NCBI RefSeq assembly: GCF_002440635.1
Contig: NZ_DJUW01000002.1
Coordinates: 195,677-259,676 of the forward strand
Length of the DNA stretch: 64,000 bases
Source: Novosphingobium sp. UBA6272
GTDB lineage: Bacteria; Pseudomonadota; Alphaproteobacteria; Sphingomonadales; Sphingomonadaceae
Reading direction: 5' to 3'
Shown: positions 61,209 through 64,000 of the stretch, piece after piece
How the letters are laid out: every line of letters starts with the position of its first letter
How positions within the stretch are numbered: the stretch's first letter is position 1
Notes under the pieces: model-generated
Databases searched by the model: none
Seen by the model: the letters and a program-made list of their open reading frames with translations, nothing else
Told to the model about the DNA's origin: nothing
Translations under genes and position numbers: made by a program

Positions 61209-62861
61209 ATGAATGCGCCGCTGCCCGAGGCTGCCCCCGAAACGCCGCTGCTGGCCGCAAGCCGCCGCAATGCGCTCAAGCTCGGGCTGCTCGGTCTCGC
61301 CGGGATCGGCACGCCGCTGCTGGCCCAAGGGGCCCCGCGCTTTACCCACGGCGTAGCGAGCGGCGAGCCGGGCGCGAACCAGGTCCTGCTCTGGACCCGT
61401 TATGCCGGCGATTCCGATACGGTGCTGAAATGGGAACTGGCCGAGGACGCCGCGTTCAGCCATGTCGCCGCCTCCGGCGATTGCACCGCCTCGCCCGCCA
61501 ATGATGGCTGCGCCAAGGCCTGGGCCAAGGGGCTCAAACCCGGGCAGTGGTACCACTACCGCTTTATCGCCCCCTCAGGCGAGACGTCGCTCACCGGGCG
61601 AACCCGGACCCTGCCGCAGGGCAAGACCGCCAAGTTCCGGATCGCGGTGTTTTCCTGCTCCAATTACGGCTTCGGCTGGTTCAATGCCTATGGCCACGCT
61701 TGCGAGGCCGGTGATTTCGACCTGGCCGTGCACCTCGGCGACTATTTCTACGAGTACAAGCGCGGGGTCTATCCCAGCGAGAAACAAGGGCTGGGCGAGC
61801 GGCTGTTGCCGGTGGATGAGACCGTCACCCTCGATCAATACCGCGAGCGGTTCCGCACCTACCGCGCCGATCCCGATCTGCAGCGGCTGCATCAGCTCTA
61901 CCCGATGGTGTCGGTCTGGGACGATCACGAGACCGCCAACGATACCTGGAAGAACGGGGCCGAAAACCACGATCCCAGCGAAGGCGATTGGGCCCTGCGC
62001 AAGGCGATGTCGGAACGGGCCTACCGCGAATGGCTCCCGGTCTCGGACGACGACTATGCCAGCTACGAGGTTGGCGATCTTGCCACCCTGTTCCGGCTTG
62101 AGACGCGGCACATCGCCCGCGATCAACAATTCGATCTCGATGCAGTGTTCAATGGAGCCGCGCCTGGCCAGGCCGAAGCCGCGCTTTCCGCTTTTCGCGA
62201 TGGTCAGTGGCGCAATCCCGCACGCGAATTGCTGGGCCCGGCGCAGCAGGGATGGCTGGCCAAAGGCCTCAAGACCTCTGCCCGCGCGCGCAAGCCGTGG
62301 CAGGTTCTGGTCCAGCAGGTGATCATGGGCCGGCTCGCGATGCCGCAGAACCTAGCCGAGGGCATGGCAGCCAATTCTCCCGCCTGGCTCAAGAAGCGGA
62401 TGCAGAGCGCGGTTGCGGCCGCACGTAACGGTCTGCCGATGAACATGGACGCCTGGGACGGCTACCCTGCCGCACGCGACCGGGTGCTCAAGTCCTCGCT
62501 CGAAGCCGGGGCGAACCTGCTGGTGCTAACCGGCGATACCCACAATGCCTGGGCCTTCGATCTCGATCATCGGGGCCAGCGGGTCGGGGTGGAAATGGCC
62601 GGCCAGTCGGTCACTTCGCCCGGCGCCGAGGATTCGGTGCCATGGCGCAAACCCGATGCGCTCGCCGCCGATCTCGTCGCCGCGAACACCCAGCTCAAAT
62701 GGTGCGACACCGCCCGGCGCGGCTACCTCGCGCTCGAACTGACCCCCAAGGCCGCAGTGGGCGAATTCCGCTTCATGGCCACCGTGCGGCAAAAAGGGAC
62801 CGCGCTGGCCGGGGTCAAGCGGATGACGGTGCTGGCGGGGGCGCGGAAGTTTTCGGTTTGA
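61209..62861 (+). CDS. PhoD-family alkaline phosphatase/phosphodiesterase
   Basis: The 550-residue protein has a twin-arginine-like signal (SRRNALKLGLLG) and a PhoD-type domain: TFRIAVFSCSNYGFGWFNAYGH-type, AVHLGDYFYEYKRG, MVSVWDDHETANDTW and LTGDTHNAW. These are metal-binding loops of the calcium/iron-dependent PhoD class. It hydrolyses phosphodiesters or phosphomonoesters outside the cytoplasm. ATG at 61209 follows GGGAG by a normal distance. Confidence 0.94.
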   Translation: MNAPLPEAAPETPLLAASRRNALKLGLLGLAGIGTPLLAQGAPRFTHGVASGEPGANQVLLWTRYAGDSDTVLKWELAEDAAFSHVAASGDCTASPANDGCAKAWAKGLKPGQWYHYRFIAPSGETSLTGRTRTLPQGKTAKFRIAVFSCSNYGFGWFNAYGHACEAGDFDLAVHLGDYFYEYKRGVYPSEKQGLGERLLPVDETVTLDQYRERFRTYRADPDLQRLHQLYPMVSVWDDHETANDTWKNGAENHDPSEGDWALRKAMSERAYREWLPVSDDDYASYEVGDLATLFRLETRHIARDQQFDLDAVFNGAAPGQAEAALSAFRDGQWRNPARELLGPAQQGWLAKGLKTSARARKPWQVLVQQVIMGRLAMPQNLAEGMAANSPAWLKKRMQSAVAAARNGLPMNMDAWDGYPAARDRVLKSSLEAGANLLVLTGDTHNAWAFDLDHRGQRVGVEMAGQSVTSPGAEDSVPWRKPDALAADLVAANTQLKWCDTARRGYLALELTPKAAVGEFRFMATVRQKGTALAGVKRMTVLAGARKFSV

Positions 62862-62896
62862 GCAAGACTTGCAGTATCTACTTGGAACCAGAAACT

Positions 62897-63325
62897 AACC
62901 CGTCGCCCCGTGCTCGACACGGGGCTTGGCTTTTCTAGCAACCCATCATTTGGCATGATGGTCCGATGGAGAAAGGCGGCTGGGTCTACATTATGGCGAA
63001 CCGCTATCGCGGTGGGATGTATGTGGGTGTGACTTCCGACCTGACACGCCGCGTCTGGCAACATCGCGAGGGTCAAGGATCGATCCATGTTGCCGATTTC
63101 GACAAGCGGCGACTGGTCTATGCCGAACGGCACGAGGAAATTGAACCGGCGATCGCGCGGGAGAAACTGGTCAAGAAGTGGCGGCGCGAATGGAAATTCG
63201 CGCTGATCGAGGCTGACAATCCTGATTGGCTTGACCTGTGGGAGCAGTGGTATCCGGCTAGCGGTTCATTTGGGCCCAGCGTCGAAAGGTAGCCAAGCCC
63301 CGTGTCAAGCACGGGGCGACGGGTT
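62897..63325. mobile_element. Putative GIY-YIG element with terminal inverted repeats
   Basis: A 429-bp unit formed by a 35-bp inverted repeat (left 62897-62931, right 63291-63325; 34 of 35 bases match) flanking a single GIY-YIG nuclease gene that fills the inside. Each repeat itself folds into a hairpin (8-bp stem GCCCCGTG / CACGGGGC with a 5-nt loop, 62905-62925 on the left). This is the layout of a small self-contained REP-like element with its own nuclease. Confidence 0.7.
62966..63292 (+). CDS. Small GIY-YIG endonuclease
   Basis: The 108-residue protein is a single GIY-YIG domain. The family's first motif appears as WVYIMANRYRGGMYVGVTSDLTRR (Tyr and the YVG), followed by EGQGSIHVADFDK and ERHEEIEPAIAREKLVKKWRREWK, with the catalytic Glu region and a basic helix. 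GIY-YIG nucleases cut DNA. Its stop codon overlaps the right inverted repeat by two bases. Similar tiny ORFs lie in sphingomonad intergenic repeats, as far as I recall. Confidence 0.85.
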   Translation: MEKGGWVYIMANRYRGGMYVGVTSDLTRRVWQHREGQGSIHVADFDKRRLVYAERHEEIEPAIAREKLVKKWRREWKFALIEADNPDWLDLWEQWYPASGSFGPSVER

Positions 63326-63390
63326 GGTGGGTGGGATTGAGACTTGGCCCAGATTGCTTCCTTAACCTCTCCCTGCTATCCATCGCTGCG

Positions 63391-63462
63391 ATGACGCACT
63401 GCCGCGCCTTGACGACTACTACCACCACCCCGGCTTTCCGGGGGCGGGTGGCAGGCGCCTGA
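63391..63462 (+). CDS. Threonine-rich leader peptide upstream of thrS
   Basis: A 23-codon ORF begins MTHCRAL and then has six consecutive Thr codons (ACG ACT ACT ACC ACC ACC at 63412-63429), followed by PAFRGRVAGA and TGA. Six Thr in a row in a short ORF immediately before threonyl-tRNA synthetase strongly suggests a ribosome-mediated attenuator. No good Shine-Dalgarno is seen, which lowers confidence. It lies 135 bases before the thrS start. Confidence 0.62.
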   Translation: MTHCRALTTTTTTPAFRGRVAGA

Positions 63463-63500
63463 CAGGCGCAGCGCGCACCGCCGTCCGGGTTCGGGCGGTT
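63422..63500 (+). promoter_or_regulatory. Candidate Thr attenuator with mutually exclusive hairpins
   Basis: Segment 1 (63422-63433, inside the Thr codons) can pair with segment 2 (63438-63451; core hairpin CCCCGG-cttt-CCGGGG at 63428-63443). Segment 2 (GGCGG-type) can instead pair with segment 3 (CACCGCC, 63476-63482), and segment 3 can pair with segment 4 (GGCGGT, 63494-63499). This is the 1:2, 2:3, 3:4 order of classical attenuators. The 3:4 stem lacks a proper T-run, so termination may need Rho or may act as a pause. Confidence 0.5.
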
Positions 63501-63597
63501 GGCGTTACCTCTCGAACTTGCAGCCAAACCCAGCGCCGCCCCTTCCGGTGGGCCCCGGCTTGTGCCATGGCGCCCGGCAAGCAAGACGAGAGTGAGC

Positions 63598-64000
63598 ATG
63601 TCCGAAGTTCTCAAGATCAGCCTTCCCGATGGTTCGGTACGCGAAATGCCGGCCGGATCGACTCCGGCCGATGTCGCCGCGGCGATCGGTCCGGGCCTGG
63701 CCAAGGCGGCGCTGGCCGCGCGGATCGATGGCGAGCTGGTTGACCTGACCCGGCCATTCGAACGCGATTGCGCCCTCGCGCTGGTTACCAGCCGTGATGA
63801 AGCCGATGCGCTGGATCTGGCCCGGCACGATTTTGCCCACGTCCTGGCCGAAGCGGTCCAGGCGCTGTTCCCGGGCACGCAGATCACCTTCGGGCCGAGC
63901 ACCGACGACGGGTTCTATTACGATTTCGCGCCGGCCGAGCGTCCCTTTACCGAGGAAGACCTGCCCGCGATCGAGGCCGAGATGCGCAAGATCATCCAGG
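63598..64000 (+). CDS. thrS: Threonyl-tRNA synthetase, N-terminal part (cut by window end)
   Basis: The visible 134 codons begin MSEVLKISLPDGSVREMPAG, a TGS domain, and continue into the second additional domain with ARHDFAHVLAEAVQALFPGTQ and PSTDDGFYYDF, which belong to ThrRS editing and linker regions. ThrRS charges tRNA-Thr. The gene continues beyond 64000. The preceding 305 bases hold the right inverted repeat of the GIY-YIG element and the Thr leader. Confidence 0.95.
   Translation, partial: MSEVLKISLPDGSVREMPAGSTPADVAAAIGPGLAKAALAARIDGELVDLTRPFERDCALALVTSRDEADALDLARHDFAHVLAEAVQALFPGTQITFGPSTDDGFYYDFAPAERPFTEEDLPAIEAEMRKIIQ

Overview
The window looks like a chromosomal segment from a GC-rich alphaproteobacterium of the order Sphingomonadales (Sphingomonadaceae or Erythrobacteraceae). 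This rests on the gene content (large NAD-type glutamate dehydrogenase, MmcB, NnrU, a short 95-residue L28, LytS/LytR-type regulators, a CYP153-like P450), on ATGA/TGATG-type gene overlaps and on dense high-GC coding. There is no integrase, replication gene or phage module. Most of it is ordinary core chromosome with a few accessory insertions.

Layout. 1-6 kb: three genes with TPR-type N-termini and different C-terminal enzymes (2OG oxygenase, sulfotransferase, Asp/Asn hydroxylase) and a phytase-like esterase. 6-16 kb: housekeeping (rpmB, tadA, an RNase T2, nadC), a LytS/LytR pair, an M48 protease with a DsbA-like protein, a PAS protein and mmcB; a 153-bp palindromic repeat lies at 8.54-8.69 kb. 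16.1-21.0 kb: accessory zone of visibly lower GC with an IS1595-type transposase remnant and its two passenger ORFs, tRNA-Arg(CCG), and a compact lasso-peptide locus. The lasso locus reads B-C-A on the minus strand; the 29-residue precursor (18152-18241) has a 12-residue leader and the core GWLGRSYDWAFQRGDIP, predicted to close a Gly1-Asp8 ring. 21-29 kb: an M20 amidohydrolase, then a CDP-inositol phospholipid group (inositol-1-phosphate synthase, cytidylyltransferase, two CDP-alcohol phosphotransferases) and an ABC exporter. 29-38 kb: rpe, heparinase-like protein, purH, a Zur-like regulator, dxs, hydrolases and NnrU. 38-43 kb: a peptide transporter with two amidohydrolases and a divergent GntR regulator, then ihfB, three hairpins and tRNA-Leu(TAA). 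43.7-53.6 kb: PilZ protein, a flavoprotein/GtrA/GT-C glycosylation operon, MsrB, P450, an ABC-2 exporter and queG. 53.7-64 kb: a giant glutamate dehydrogenase, a luciferase-like monooxygenase, PhoD, a GIY-YIG nuclease framed by hairpin-forming inverted repeats, and the start of thrS, preceded by a threonine-rich leader peptide that looks like an attenuator.

How the genes fit together. In the lasso locus the B protein (recognition domain plus cysteine protease) would cut the leader and the C protein (Asn-synthetase-like) would close the ring; no dedicated exporter, receptor or isopeptidase is adjacent. The inositol group can plausibly run from glucose-6-phosphate to inositol-1-phosphate to CDP-inositol to an inositol-phosphate lipid. 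The transporter and amidohydrolases suggest peptide scavenging, probably controlled by the divergent GntR protein. The least expected items are the lasso precursor with its very short leader, the Thr6 leader upstream of thrS, and the GIY-YIG inverted-repeat element.
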